The notes under the pieces: generated by a model
Databases searched by the model: none
What the model was told of the DNA's origin: nothing
What the model saw: only the letters and a program-made list of their open reading frames with translations
Part shown: in pieces, positions 1 through 7,541 of the stretch
Position numbering within the stretch: position 1 is the first letter of the stretch
Layout of the letters: each line of letters begins with the position of its first letter
Origin: a virus
IMG/VR virus record: IMGVR_UViG_3300042261_002385
Location: 310,001-374,000 of that record
DNA length: 64,000 nucleotides
Reading direction: 5' to 3' (one strand)
Translations under genes and position numbers: made by a program

Positions 1-815
1 CTTCTTATTAGCTTTTCTTCCCAATCTACAACATTGTCCATAAAGTCTTCATACTGTTCTTCACTACAATATCCCATAGCTGGTTCTACTACTGCTCTAT
101 TATACCAACTTCTATCAAAGAAAACAATTTCGCCAGATTTCGGTAAATGTTTTTCATATCTTTTGAACCAATTATTTTTTTCTTCTTCAGTTGGAACCCC
201 AAGAGCGACAACTCTAAAACCATTTGGATTGAGATACTCAACAAACCTTTTTATTGTCGAACCTTTACCAGCAGCATCTCTACCCTCAAAAACTATCGCT
301 ACCTTTTGACCGGTTTTTTTAACCCATTCTTGTAGTTTTAGTAATTCAACTTGTAGCTGATATTTCTCTGACTCATATTGTCTTCTACCAATTATTGATC
401 CTTCACCTTCAAATTCATCAAAGTGGTCTTCTTTCTTACCCTGTTTGTGTATCTGGTCAATTCTCACACCAATAGAAACGTAGTAATCATCAAAAGCTTC
501 TCTAACTTTTCTTTTAGTATTTCTTTTCTTTAGTTCTAAAAGTTGATTAATTTTACGAAGAAAAGCTTCAATATTCAATTCAGAGACAACTTCTTCAGTA
601 AATTCATTAGTAAGTTCTCTAATAACAACTTTGACATCAATTGAGTCGAAATTCCTATACTCAACTTTGTTTGTTTCAAAATTATATATGATATTGGCTA
701 AGATGTATGTTCTATATTCACCGAGTCTAAATATCAGATTTTGTTTCAAAGTCTCTAATGACTTCTCATCCATATCTTCAATCCAAATCTCCTCTAAAAT
801 CTTTTTATAATTCAT
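1..815 (-). CDS. ppk2: Polyphosphate kinase 2 (PPK2), 3' end cut off by window edge
   Basis: The minus strand reads open from an ATG at 815 to the window edge (about 271 residues, incomplete). PPK2 enzymes transfer phosphate between polyphosphate and nucleotides. A Walker A loop, EGRDAAGKGSTIKR, lies near residues 174-187 and the Walker B/lid motif FFDRSWYNRA near 231-240; both are diagnostic of PPK2. Before the kinase core there are about 145 residues, longer than the N-terminal part of most PPK2 proteins, so an extra domain is likely. The start lies downstream of an AATAATATATAAATA motif on the same strand. Family assignment is confident; the subclass (NMP or NDP kinase) cannot be told without the C-terminus. 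Confidence 0.9.
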   Translation of the reverse strand, partial: MNYKKILEEIWIEDMDEKSLETLKQNLIFRLGEYRTYILANIIYNFETNKVEYRNFDSIDVKVVIRELTNEFTEEVVSELNIEAFLRKINQLLELKKRNTKRKVREAFDDYYVSIGVRIDQIHKQGKKEDHFDEFEGEGSIIGRRQYESEKYQLQVELLKLQEWVKKTGQKVAIVFEGRDAAGKGSTIKRFVEYLNPNGFRVVALGVPTEEEKNNWFKRYEKHLPKSGEIVFFDRSWYNRAVVEPAMGYCSEEQYEDFMDNVVDWEEKLIR

Positions 816-832
816 AAATAGATAAAAATGTT

Positions 833-847
833 TATTTATATATTATT
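833..847 (-). promoter_or_regulatory. Late-type promoter motif before ppk2
   Basis: Reads AATAATATATAAATA toward ppk2 and contains TATAAATA, identical to the T4 late-promoter consensus. It shares the stretch GAAAATAATATATA with the upstream region of the gene starting at 3003. Confidence 0.45.
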
Positions 848-984
848 TTCAACAGTTGAAAAATGATAATAAAGACATTGACTTATTAATTTTCTGCTAA
901 TTAAAAATTGACCTAAACAAATTATGTCATATCCGATAAAATATAAATGAAACTTTGCGTTTCAATACTAAATTAAACAACGTA

Positions 985-1407
985 ATGAACAAAGTAGATA
1001 AATTTCTAGAATTCTTCTTAGAACACATAGATGACCCAAGAATCTCAGTTTTCAAGAAAATGAAATATGGTCACAGATACTACTATATCAATTTTTATGT
1101 TGACGAAGACCCAACTTCTCAGAATAAACAAGCAGGAATTTTTCAATATAGAGACAATATGGAAATTGTCTTTGACAATAGAAATAATTGCATTGAGGTA
1201 TTCGGTGGTGAAGACAGTAACTCACTAATTATTGAGGATTTAGAATTACTTAAAAAGTGGTCTAATATATTAGAAGAAATAGTTTCTAAAAACCTGGAAG
1301 ATAGAGTAATAAATGTTTTTGAAAAAACTTTGAGCGAATGTTTTAATAAAAATCTACATAGAGAATTACAAATGAAAAAAATATTCAAACAAGATGAACG
1401 CTTATAA
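985..1407 (+). CDS. Unknown protein, 140 aa
   Basis: I do not recognise this protein. The ATG at 985 is preferred over a TTG at 955, which would add ten residues. It is an alpha/beta-looking protein with many charged residues (MNKVDKFLEFFLEHIDD at the start) and no obvious motif. Its end overlaps the next gene by 14 bases, so the two are probably co-transcribed and translationally coupled. Confidence 0.7.
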   Translation: MNKVDKFLEFFLEHIDDPRISVFKKMKYGHRYYYINFYVDEDPTSQNKQAGIFQYRDNMEIVFDNRNNCIEVFGGEDSNSLIIEDLELLKKWSNILEEIVSKNLEDRVINVFEKTLSECFNKNLHRELQMKKIFKQDERL

Positions 1408-1888
1408 TCAGGAAGAAATTGATAGAATCAATAAAGTTAAAGATACTAATGATAAATTAGAAGAGTTTTTCAACGATAAAAGAGCAGAGTGGAATAAAAA
1501 TGTTGAGCCACTTTTCAAAATTATTCGTGTAGACTTGACAAATCCAACTTCTGCTAAAGACATTATGGAAGCTCAATCTTTAGCACTTTCCTATAGACAA
1601 GGTATTAACGAACAAATTAATTTCTTCTTAAATAAAAGAAGTAAAGAAACTACTAAAATTAAAAAACTAAGACAAGATAAGTTTATTTTTTACGCAACAG
1701 GATTCGGAGTCAAAACTAATTTAGGGGAAAAAGGAATTCTAATTGACGGACATTTGGCCGAAAATGACAGAAGTTTAGAACTCATCGAATCTTATATTGA
1801 ATTTCTAAGAGACACCGTTAAGAATTTAGAAAGCTTAAGTTACTCAATCAAAAATATGATTGAACTAATGAACTACTTAGGTCGTTAA
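1394..1888 (+). CDS. Unknown helical protein, 164 aa
   Basis: A highly charged, mostly helical protein, predicted by eye to form coiled coil over much of its length (repeated E/K/N/L patterns at both ends). No family is recognised. It overlaps the preceding gene by 14 bases, which suggests an operon. Its 3' end overlaps the convergent gene on the other strand by 4 bases. Confidence 0.7.
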   Translation: MNAYNQEEIDRINKVKDTNDKLEEFFNDKRAEWNKNVEPLFKIIRVDLTNPTSAKDIMEAQSLALSYRQGINEQINFFLNKRSKETTKIKKLRQDKFIFYATGFGVKTNLGEKGILIDGHLAENDRSLELIESYIEFLRDTVKNLESLSYSIKNMIELMNYLGR

Positions 1889-3003
1889 TCAATCTTTTTA
1901 TTCCATTTAGTTTCGATTCCCATGTTTCTGAGAACTTGGTGACCACGAGAACAATCCATACATAACTGTTTATCACCATCGTAATCTTTAATAAGAATAT
2001 CACCATCACAGTCTTCACATCTTTCTCTATCACCATAAACACTATGTAAGTAGTAGCAATTTTTGTCAGATAAATTTGACAAACTATCTTTATCTTTACT
2101 TAAAAAACACATCGTATCTACATAAGGATAGTTTCTAAAATCGGCATCTAGTTTTAATTTTACTTCACCAGCGACCTCAGAACCTTTGTAAATAAAAATA
2201 ACATTTTCACCATCATGTGACGATGTTTTCTTTTTATAAAACCAACCTTCGTTATTAGCAAATTCCTTAAATCGATTTACATCTGAGTCACGATTGGTAT
2301 ATACTCTATCCATAAAATACTTAGACTCACAAGGAGACTTCTTTACTTTCCAAACCAAAGCCCTTCCGTGAATCTTATCATCACCATCTACATAAATAAG
2401 TAATTTAACTTTAGTTGGATTTTCTGTGTATATCTTAAATATTTTATTACTTTCTTCTCTCATACAAGAGCTTCCTAAAGTTCCAGTTTTACTGTAGTAT
2501 TTACCCTCATCATAATATTTTGCAATATCTTCTCCAGAAACTAGTTTAAATTGTATTGTAGAAATTTCTGAACTTGCTTTCCATGCATTTACAAAAGATT
2601 CTCTATCTGAATCAGAAATTGAAATATTTTTTAATTGACAAATGTAGTTTACAATTTTTCCGATTTTAACTTCTCCTCTTCCAGGCATAGTAAAAGGATA
2701 GTCTGGATTATCATAAACTTGATCTATTACAGTTTTGACCTTTGATTGATTAATAAAACTTACCATGTCTTCTGAATCAACTAAATCAAAGTAGTTTTGT
2801 TTTACTTTGCTATCTGAAAACCAATGTTGATTTTCAATGACATCTAAAATATGCTCAGCAATTTCAGAAACTTTACCAGATTGTTTAGTCAAAGATTTCA
2901 TCTTCATAATAAAATCAGTGGTAGCATAGATATGACCCTCTAAAAGAGAGAAGATTTCAAATTTTAATCTTTCAAGTAGAAAACCATCGTATCGAGTTAT
3001 CAT
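1885..3003 (-). CDS. Capsid-leader protein with GTLGSSCM domain and C-terminal Cys pairs
   Basis: The protein (372 aa) starts MITRYDGFLLERL, which fits the T4-like capsid-targeting leader with a potential L-L-E cleavage site at residues 9-11. The body is homologous to the gene at 60212: both share SKTGTLGSSCM / ERSGSLGSSCM, then an IYT.NP-like segment, GRALVW / GRALLW, and a following DR-x-Y. Near the C-terminus lie two Cys pairs (CEDC and CMDC), probably a zinc ribbon. Function is unknown. I infer an internal-head protein; the conserved Ser-Cys and Gly-Arg positions could be a catalytic site, but this is not shown. Confidence 0.8.
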   Translation of the reverse strand: MITRYDGFLLERLKFEIFSLLEGHIYATTDFIMKMKSLTKQSGKVSEIAEHILDVIENQHWFSDSKVKQNYFDLVDSEDMVSFINQSKVKTVIDQVYDNPDYPFTMPGRGEVKIGKIVNYICQLKNISISDSDRESFVNAWKASSEISTIQFKLVSGEDIAKYYDEGKYYSKTGTLGSSCMREESNKIFKIYTENPTKVKLLIYVDGDDKIHGRALVWKVKKSPCESKYFMDRVYTNRDSDVNRFKEFANNEGWFYKKKTSSHDGENVIFIYKGSEVAGEVKLKLDADFRNYPYVDTMCFLSKDKDSLSNLSDKNCYYLHSVYGDRERCEDCDGDILIKDYDGDKQLCMDCSRGHQVLRNMGIETKWNKKID

Positions 3004-3009
3004 ATAACC

Positions 3010-3024
3010 CTATATATTATTTTC
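3010..3024 (-). promoter_or_regulatory. Late-type promoter motif
   Basis: Reads GAAAATAATATATAG toward the gene starting at 3003 and ends about seven bases before its ATG. It nearly duplicates the block upstream of ppk2. Confidence 0.45.
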
Positions 3025-3031
3025 AACAAAT

Positions 3032-3391
3032 ATGAAATTCAAATTAAAAGAGGACTGGATACACGAATCAACTTTTTTAGGTAAAACCGTAACAAAAAAG
3101 TTATATGACAAGGGACACATCTTTGAGCCAGAAAATGGAATTTATAAAATCATAGACCATACTGGAGGGATAATAGAATTAGATGAAAATCAAATGAGAA
3201 CTTTACCATCTGATAATTTTGAAGAAGTCATCGAAAAACAAGATGATTTTGAAATTATTATAGAAGAAATCCCAGATGACGATGATATTTTAGTAAGAAA
3301 CTGGAGAATTCAACTAGATGTAAAAACAACTAGAAAGAAACTAAAAGAAGTGCAAAGAATAATAGAAGAATACGTAAAACCAATTTTATAA
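3032..3391 (+). CDS. Unknown acidic protein, 119 aa
   Basis: Not recognised. The N-terminal half looks beta-rich (short alternating segments, YKIIDHTGGIIELDE), the middle is acidic (EEIPDDDD), and the C-terminus is a basic helix. It lies two bases before the aminotransferase gene and is probably co-transcribed with it. It shares a short AT-rich region with the divergent gene at 3003. Confidence 0.7.
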   Translation: MKFKLKEDWIHESTFLGKTVTKKLYDKGHIFEPENGIYKIIDHTGGIIELDENQMRTLPSDNFEEVIEKQDDFEIIIEEIPDDDDILVRNWRIQLDVKTTRKKLKEVQRIIEEYVKPIL

Positions 3392-3393
3392 CA

Positions 3394-4473
3394 ATGAACA
3401 TAAATTTTTCAGAAGTGACATTTTCGTCAATAGTAGAAATCGGAGAACTAGCTCAAAAACTTGAAAAAGAATCAGGTGACAAATACTTGAAACTACATAG
3501 AGGGGTCATGGACGTCACTACAATCGACTTAAATTCTTTTACCAAAGATATAGACTTTAATAGTAAATCTATTCAACAATACGGAGGCAATGACGGGGAT
3601 AACTCATTAATTGAAACGATTAAAGAAAAATTCAACCTAAATGATCACTATGTTATGACTGTTCCAGGTGGAATGGCAACTTTAGATTTAGTAATTAATT
3701 CACTGAGTGATGATACTTTTTGGGTTCCGAAATATCATTGGGGATCTTGGAATAAAATTCTTCAAACTCACAGAAAACAGATTAAAACTTTTGATGACTT
3801 CAATATCAGACAAGCAGAATGTGATGGTGGGGTAGTTATGTTGTGTTACCCTTCAAATCCAACCGGATTCAGTCCTAATTTTGAAGATTTAAAATATTTT
3901 GCTGATAAATGTAAAGAAAAAGAACAAACTTTAATCTTAGATTTACCATACTATTATCTTTTCAATGAAATGTCTGATAAAATCTATCAACTCTATTCCG
4001 ATAATGTAATCATATTATCATCTTTTTCTAAATCAGTTGGTTTGTCTGGATTAAGAATCGGATATATTGCCACTAAAAATCAAGAACTTTATAAAACCAT
4101 GAGAGTTAGGTCACTTTACAAATATAACTCTATATCCACTGTTCCTCAACAAATAATTAGTCAATTGTTTACTTCAAATAAAGGAAGAACGGCTTTTGAA
4201 AACTACAGAAGAAAAACACAAGCTCATATTAGAAAAAACATTGACTACTTAGCAAAAAGAGGTTTCCTATTTAGTGAATACACTTCAATTCCAACGGGAC
4301 CTTTTGCTATTATCAACAAAAACTTTGACGAACTTCTAAAAAACAGAATTACTAGCGTTCCACTTAATAAATTCACTTATAAAGATAGTGATGAAAATCT
4401 TAAAAACTATTCTAGAATTTCAGTATCAGTTGATAGTGATTTATTTCAAGAATATTTCGATAAACTTAAGTGA
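3394..4473 (+). CDS. PLP-dependent aminotransferase, class I/II
   Basis: Full-length fold-type I aminotransferase (359 aa). Visible landmarks are the glycine-rich VPGGMATLDL segment that contacts PLP phosphate, CYPSNPTGFSP (the NPTG motif), the Asp of LILDLPYY that pairs with the PLP pyridine, SSFSKSVGLSGLRIGY with the Schiff-base lysine, and a C-terminal SRISVSV in the place of the substrate-carboxylate arginine. The substrate cannot be deduced; it is nearest in style to aspartate/aromatic or histidinol-phosphate aminotransferases. It is uncommon in phages. Possible roles are amino acid supply or modification of an amino-sugar or nucleotide. Confidence 0.9.
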   Translation: MNINFSEVTFSSIVEIGELAQKLEKESGDKYLKLHRGVMDVTTIDLNSFTKDIDFNSKSIQQYGGNDGDNSLIETIKEKFNLNDHYVMTVPGGMATLDLVINSLSDDTFWVPKYHWGSWNKILQTHRKQIKTFDDFNIRQAECDGGVVMLCYPSNPTGFSPNFEDLKYFADKCKEKEQTLILDLPYYYLFNEMSDKIYQLYSDNVIILSSFSKSVGLSGLRIGYIATKNQELYKTMRVRSLYKYNSISTVPQQIISQLFTSNKGRTAFENYRRKTQAHIRKNIDYLAKRGFLFSEYTSIPTGPFAIINKNFDELLKNRITSVPLNKFTYKDSDENLKNYSRISVSVDSDLFQEYFDKLK

Positions 4474-5178
4474 TTACTTTTTTCTCTTTTTCTTTCTAGC
4501 TTTAGCTTCTTTAGCTTTTGCCCATAGAGCAGCATCTGCTTTTCTAGCACCACCAGCACCAGTGATAAATGAATTTACTCGACCCATACCCCATTGGTGT
4601 TGAGCAACACCAGGTCTATGTCCCGCGTTCCAAGCCTGCATACCTTTAGCAAAAACTTTTCTTAGAATACCCATTGGAATTCCAGATGCTTTCGACTTTT
4701 TCTTTAATGACTTAGTTACTCCTGATTTTTTAGACTCCTCTAAAGAGTCAAGCTCAGTTGATGTAAACTGTTGATTCTTTCTAAGGCTATCTATAATTTG
4801 TCTTACCACAAAGATATCTAAATCCAACTCAATTGAAATTTGTTCTTCAGTTAGTCCCATTTCTAAAAGTTCAGATACATCTTCCATATCAGCATGTGTG
4901 AAGTCCTCAAAACTATAGTTTTCATAGTATTCATCACCTTCCTCTTCCTCTCTTGGATTATATGGACCACCTATAAAGTGCTCACCGGTTGATGATTCCC
5001 TATCTAATTCACCTTGCCATTCTTCAGTTTCTAAAGAATGATATAGTTCTTCTAACTCATCATCAGTCATTACTTCTAACTCATCTAATTCAAAAGTAGA
5101 AGTATTATAAAGAGTCTCAATCATCTCTTGTCTGTTTGATGGCTCTCTGAAGCTTTCGTATGTTCTAAGGTATTTCAT
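4474..5178 (-). CDS. Capsid-leader protein with conserved phage C-terminal domain (DUF5824-like)
   Basis: It starts MKYLRTYESFREPSN, a clear member of the leader family. An acidic middle region follows, then a C-terminal segment (about residues 160-234) with SGIPMGILRKVFAKGM, AWNAGHRPG, and QHQWGMGRVNSFITG, ending in a Lys/Arg-rich tail. That segment matches a domain I recall from many phage genomes (DUF5824-like), of unknown function. It follows the 5187-5738 gene by eight bases in the same operon. The basic tail would suit DNA contact inside the head (inference). Confidence 0.8.
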   Translation of the reverse strand: MKYLRTYESFREPSNRQEMIETLYNTSTFELDELEVMTDDELEELYHSLETEEWQGELDRESSTGEHFIGGPYNPREEEEGDEYYENYSFEDFTHADMEDVSELLEMGLTEEQISIELDLDIFVVRQIIDSLRKNQQFTSTELDSLEESKKSGVTKSLKKKSKASGIPMGILRKVFAKGMQAWNAGHRPGVAQHQWGMGRVNSFITGAGGARKADAALWAKAKEAKARKKKRKK

Positions 5179-5186
5179 GTTTTAAT

Positions 5187-5738
5187 TTATTTTTCTTTGT
5201 CTCCAAACATTCTTTGGTAGGCTTTAGTAGCGGCTGATTTTTTTGTTTTTACTCTTTTACCTTGACCACCTTTACCAGATGAGTAATCAGCATCCCAATC
5301 TTTTTTATATTCCTTTTTACCTCTAAAGGTATCAATCTCTTTTTTCATCTTACCAGGATTTTTAGTTAAGTATTTTCCAGGAATTTTACGACCCTTATAT
5401 CTTTGAGCTTTGACTCTTTCAGAAATTCCTAAAATTCCTAAAATATCCTTTTCAATCATATCTAAACCTTCATCTATAGATTCAACGTTAGCTTGAAAAT
5501 CAGGGGAGTCACCGGCAAACTTGGCAATTGACATATTATCGATATCAAATTCATATCGAATTGCTAAATCACCTCTTGTAAAATTTATTACAATCTCATG
5601 GTCTGATTTATTCTCCCACTCGTAAATTAAACTGTTATCAGACATTCCATCTATTAGGTCTTTCAATTCTTGCATCTTAGCATCAATCACATTATCGTGA
5701 TTTTCTATGAACTCTCTAAATAATTTGATAATTCTCAT
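5187..5738 (-). CDS. Capsid-leader protein, basic C-terminus
   Basis: The start at 5738 gives MRIIKLFREFIENHD, matching the shared leader; an upstream ATG at 5774 would add 12 residues and bury the leader, and would lie upstream of the promoter-like motif at 5743-5754. The C-terminal 70 residues are strongly basic (RVKAQRYKGRKIPGKYL, KMKKEIDTFRGKKEYKKDW, GKGGQGKRVKTKKSA), a type of tail seen in conserved phage hypotheticals. It is co-oriented with the 4474-5178 gene, eight bases apart. Function unknown; internal-head protein inferred. Confidence 0.78.
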   Translation of the reverse strand: MRIIKLFREFIENHDNVIDAKMQELKDLIDGMSDNSLIYEWENKSDHEIVINFTRGDLAIRYEFDIDNMSIAKFAGDSPDFQANVESIDEGLDMIEKDILGILGISERVKAQRYKGRKIPGKYLTKNPGKMKKEIDTFRGKKEYKKDWDADYSSGKGGQGKRVKTKKSAATKAYQRMFGDKEK

Positions 5739-5742
5739 ATGG

Positions 5743-5754
5743 CTATATATTAAA
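5743..5754 (-). promoter_or_regulatory. Late-type promoter motif
   Basis: TTTAATATATAG, ending four bases before the ATG at 5738. It supports that start and would give a leaderless or very short-leader transcript. Confidence 0.5.
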
Positions 5755-5779
5755 TCTAAATTGTGATAAAACAAAATTC

Positions 5780-5787
5780 TAATTTTG
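5780..5787 (+). promoter_or_regulatory. Bacteroidetes-type -7 box before the sliding clamp
   Basis: TAATTTTG matches TAnnTTTG. A TTG at 5761-5763 is 16 bases upstream, shorter than the usual spacing, so only the -7 element is firmly seen. The start codon is 15 bases downstream. Confidence 0.45.
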
Positions 5788-5802
5788 TAATATCATGAAA
5801 GT

Positions 5803-6576
5803 ATGGCTAATAAAATCAAATTTCAAATAAAACCTGATAAAATATCTCAATTTATTGAGACTTTAGAAGAATTGACCAGAATCGAAGATACAATTAAATT
5901 AAAAATTGACTCTGATAATATTCTTATGTATTCAATTTTAGGAGGAAACGTAATGTTAGCTTTCAAAAACTATCTAATCAACACCTCTGATTATTTTGTA
6001 GGCAATGAGTTCGACTTTACTCTTGATGTAATTATTGCAAATGCTAAAAAATTCGTAAAGAATTTAAACTTTTTAATGTCATCTGACAAAGTCACCATCG
6101 AATTCTCTTACAAAGAATCACCAGATGATGATGAAATTATGCATGCTCGTTCTATACAGGTTGTTGGTGGTAAACTTAAAGTCAATTGGTTAGCAGGTGA
6201 ACACTATCAACTTAGAGATATTAATAAAGTAGCACTAAAGAACAATTTGAATATTAAAAATAGAAAGTGGTCATTTAAAATTTCTCAATCAGATTTCTCA
6301 GATGTAAAAAAACTTTCAAATATTAATTCAGATAGAATTATAAATATCACTATAGATTCAGGAAAAGTCTTATTTTCTGAAAAGGCAGCTTGGGAATTGG
6401 AAATAGATTCCATAGAAGATGATAGAAATTCTAATCTAATGTTAAATAAGAAATTTTTAAGTTGTATAAGAGATGATAAAGATGTTGAATTTAGTATTTT
6501 TGACAATTTTATGTTAATTCAAGAAACTAACTCAAATTTAATGTTATCTTTTGAGCAAGATTTCTCCGATGATTAA
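5803..6576 (+). CDS. 45: Sliding clamp, T4 gp45 / PCNA-like
   Basis: The 257-residue length and the two-domain pattern fit T4-type processivity clamps: an N-terminal segment FQIKPDKISQFIETLEEL, a central hydrophobic SDYFVGNEFDFTL, an interdomain stretch, and a C-terminal LMLSFEQDF. It would encircle DNA and tether the polymerase; in T4 it is also the activator of late transcription. It sits upstream of IF-3 and the polymerase fragment, consistent with a replication cluster. It has a TAnnTTTG element rather than the TTAATATATA motif, so early/middle expression is inferred. Confidence 0.82.
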   Translation: MANKIKFQIKPDKISQFIETLEELTRIEDTIKLKIDSDNILMYSILGGNVMLAFKNYLINTSDYFVGNEFDFTLDVIIANAKKFVKNLNFLMSSDKVTIEFSYKESPDDDEIMHARSIQVVGGKLKVNWLAGEHYQLRDINKVALKNNLNIKNRKWSFKISQSDFSDVKKLSNINSDRIINITIDSGKVLFSEKAAWELEIDSIEDDRNSNLMLNKKFLSCIRDDKDVEFSIFDNFMLIQETNSNLMLSFEQDFSDD

Positions 6577-6587
6577 ATTTAAATCCA

Positions 6588-6595
6588 TAAATTTG
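6588..6595 (+). promoter_or_regulatory. Bacteroidetes-type -7 box
   Basis: TAAATTTG lies five bases before the ATG at 6600. No TTG is found at the right distance upstream, so this is a partial match. Confidence 0.35.
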
Positions 6596-6599
6596 ATGT

Positions 6600-6959
6600 A
6601 TGATAAAAAATAAAGAACGTATTCGTATTGCTAGACTTAGAAAAATGTTAGCATTTTCATTAGTGTGTTTGTTTTTTTCCCTTTATTGGGTTAGAATGAA
6701 ATATATGGATGAAGAATTTGCCGATTTTCAAGTAGAGAGTTATCATCAAGAAATAATTAATCTTGAAACAGAGAATAAGAGATTGCAATTTTTAGTAGAT
6801 TCAATCTCAAAATCAAAAGTCACAAATATTGAAAAAACAAAATCTAAAATTTTAATAAATACTAAACAAGTAGTAAAAACAACAGACACTACTTTGCCAA
6901 AAATAATTGAAGAACCTACAGATAATACTGAAGAGCCTACAGATACTCTAAATCGATAA
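6600..6959 (+). CDS. Single-pass membrane protein with coiled coil, 119 aa
   Basis: A basic N-terminus (KNKERIRIARLRK) precedes one hydrophobic segment at about residues 17-32 (LAFSLVCLFFSLYWV), then a likely coiled coil (residues 38-70) and a Thr/Pro/Glu-rich tail with a repeated EEPTDNT / EEPTDTL. The topology suggests an N-in single-pass inner membrane protein, in the style of spanin or FtsB/L proteins. It lies seven bases before infC. Function unknown. Confidence 0.72.
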   Translation: MIKNKERIRIARLRKMLAFSLVCLFFSLYWVRMKYMDEEFADFQVESYHQEIINLETENKRLQFLVDSISKSKVTNIEKTKSKILINTKQVVKTTDTTLPKIIEEPTDNTEEPTDTLNR

Positions 6960-6966
6960 CCATATA

Positions 6967-7506
6967 ATGAAGCAAAACAACTTTAGAAAAAGACCAGAAA
7001 TTAAAAGAAAACACAAAATTAATTCAGAACTTATTTTTCCAGAGGTAAGGTTAATCGGAAGAGGAGAGCCAATTGTTTTATCAATCAGAGAAGCTCAAAA
7101 AATTGCTAACGACGAAGAAAAGGATTTGATTCTTATAAACGAAAATCAAACACCACCTATTGTAAAAATAGAAAACTACAATAAGTTTTTATACGAATTA
7201 GAAAAGGCTGAAAAAGAAAAAAAGAGAAACTCTACTAAATCACAACTTAAAGAGATACAACTAAGTGTCAACATTTCTGACCATGATTTAGAAACTAAAT
7301 CAAAAAAAGGTAGAGAGTTTCTTAAAGATGGAGATAAAGTTAAAGTTGTAATATCACTCAAAGGTAGACAAAAAGCTAGTCCTGAAAGAGGAGAGCTTGT
7401 TATGTTAAAATTTGCACAATCAGTTGAAGAATTCGGAATACCAGAATCTTTACCAAAGTTAGAAAGTGGCAAATGGTTAATGATGATAAAGACTAAAAAG
7501 AAATAA
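6967..7506 (+). CDS. infC: Translation initiation factor IF-3
   Basis: Full-length IF-3 (179 aa). The N-domain shows INSELIFPEVRLIG, VLSIREAQKIANDEEKDL and PPIVKIENYNKFLYELEK. The basic linker follows, then the C-domain with LKEIQLSVNISDHDL, FLKDGDKVKVVISLKGRQ, and the closing LESGKWLMMIKTKKK. IF-3 binds the 30S subunit, prevents premature 50S joining and checks start-codon pairing. It is rare in phages; the sequence is close to bacteroidetal IF-3, so acquisition from a host is likely. It lies between a membrane protein and the polymerase fragment, in the same direction as the clamp. Confidence 0.95.
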   Translation: MKQNNFRKRPEIKRKHKINSELIFPEVRLIGRGEPIVLSIREAQKIANDEEKDLILINENQTPPIVKIENYNKFLYELEKAEKEKKRNSTKSQLKEIQLSVNISDHDLETKSKKGREFLKDGDKVKVVISLKGRQKASPERGELVMLKFAQSVEEFGIPESLPKLESGKWLMMIKTKKK

Positions 7507-7541
7507 CATAAACTTTTGTCATTAAAAGTCATAAAATCTTT

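Noticed and set aside
34-335. Plus-strand open frames near the window start
   Set aside because: They are antisense to ppk2, whose minus-strand reading has clear kinase motifs.
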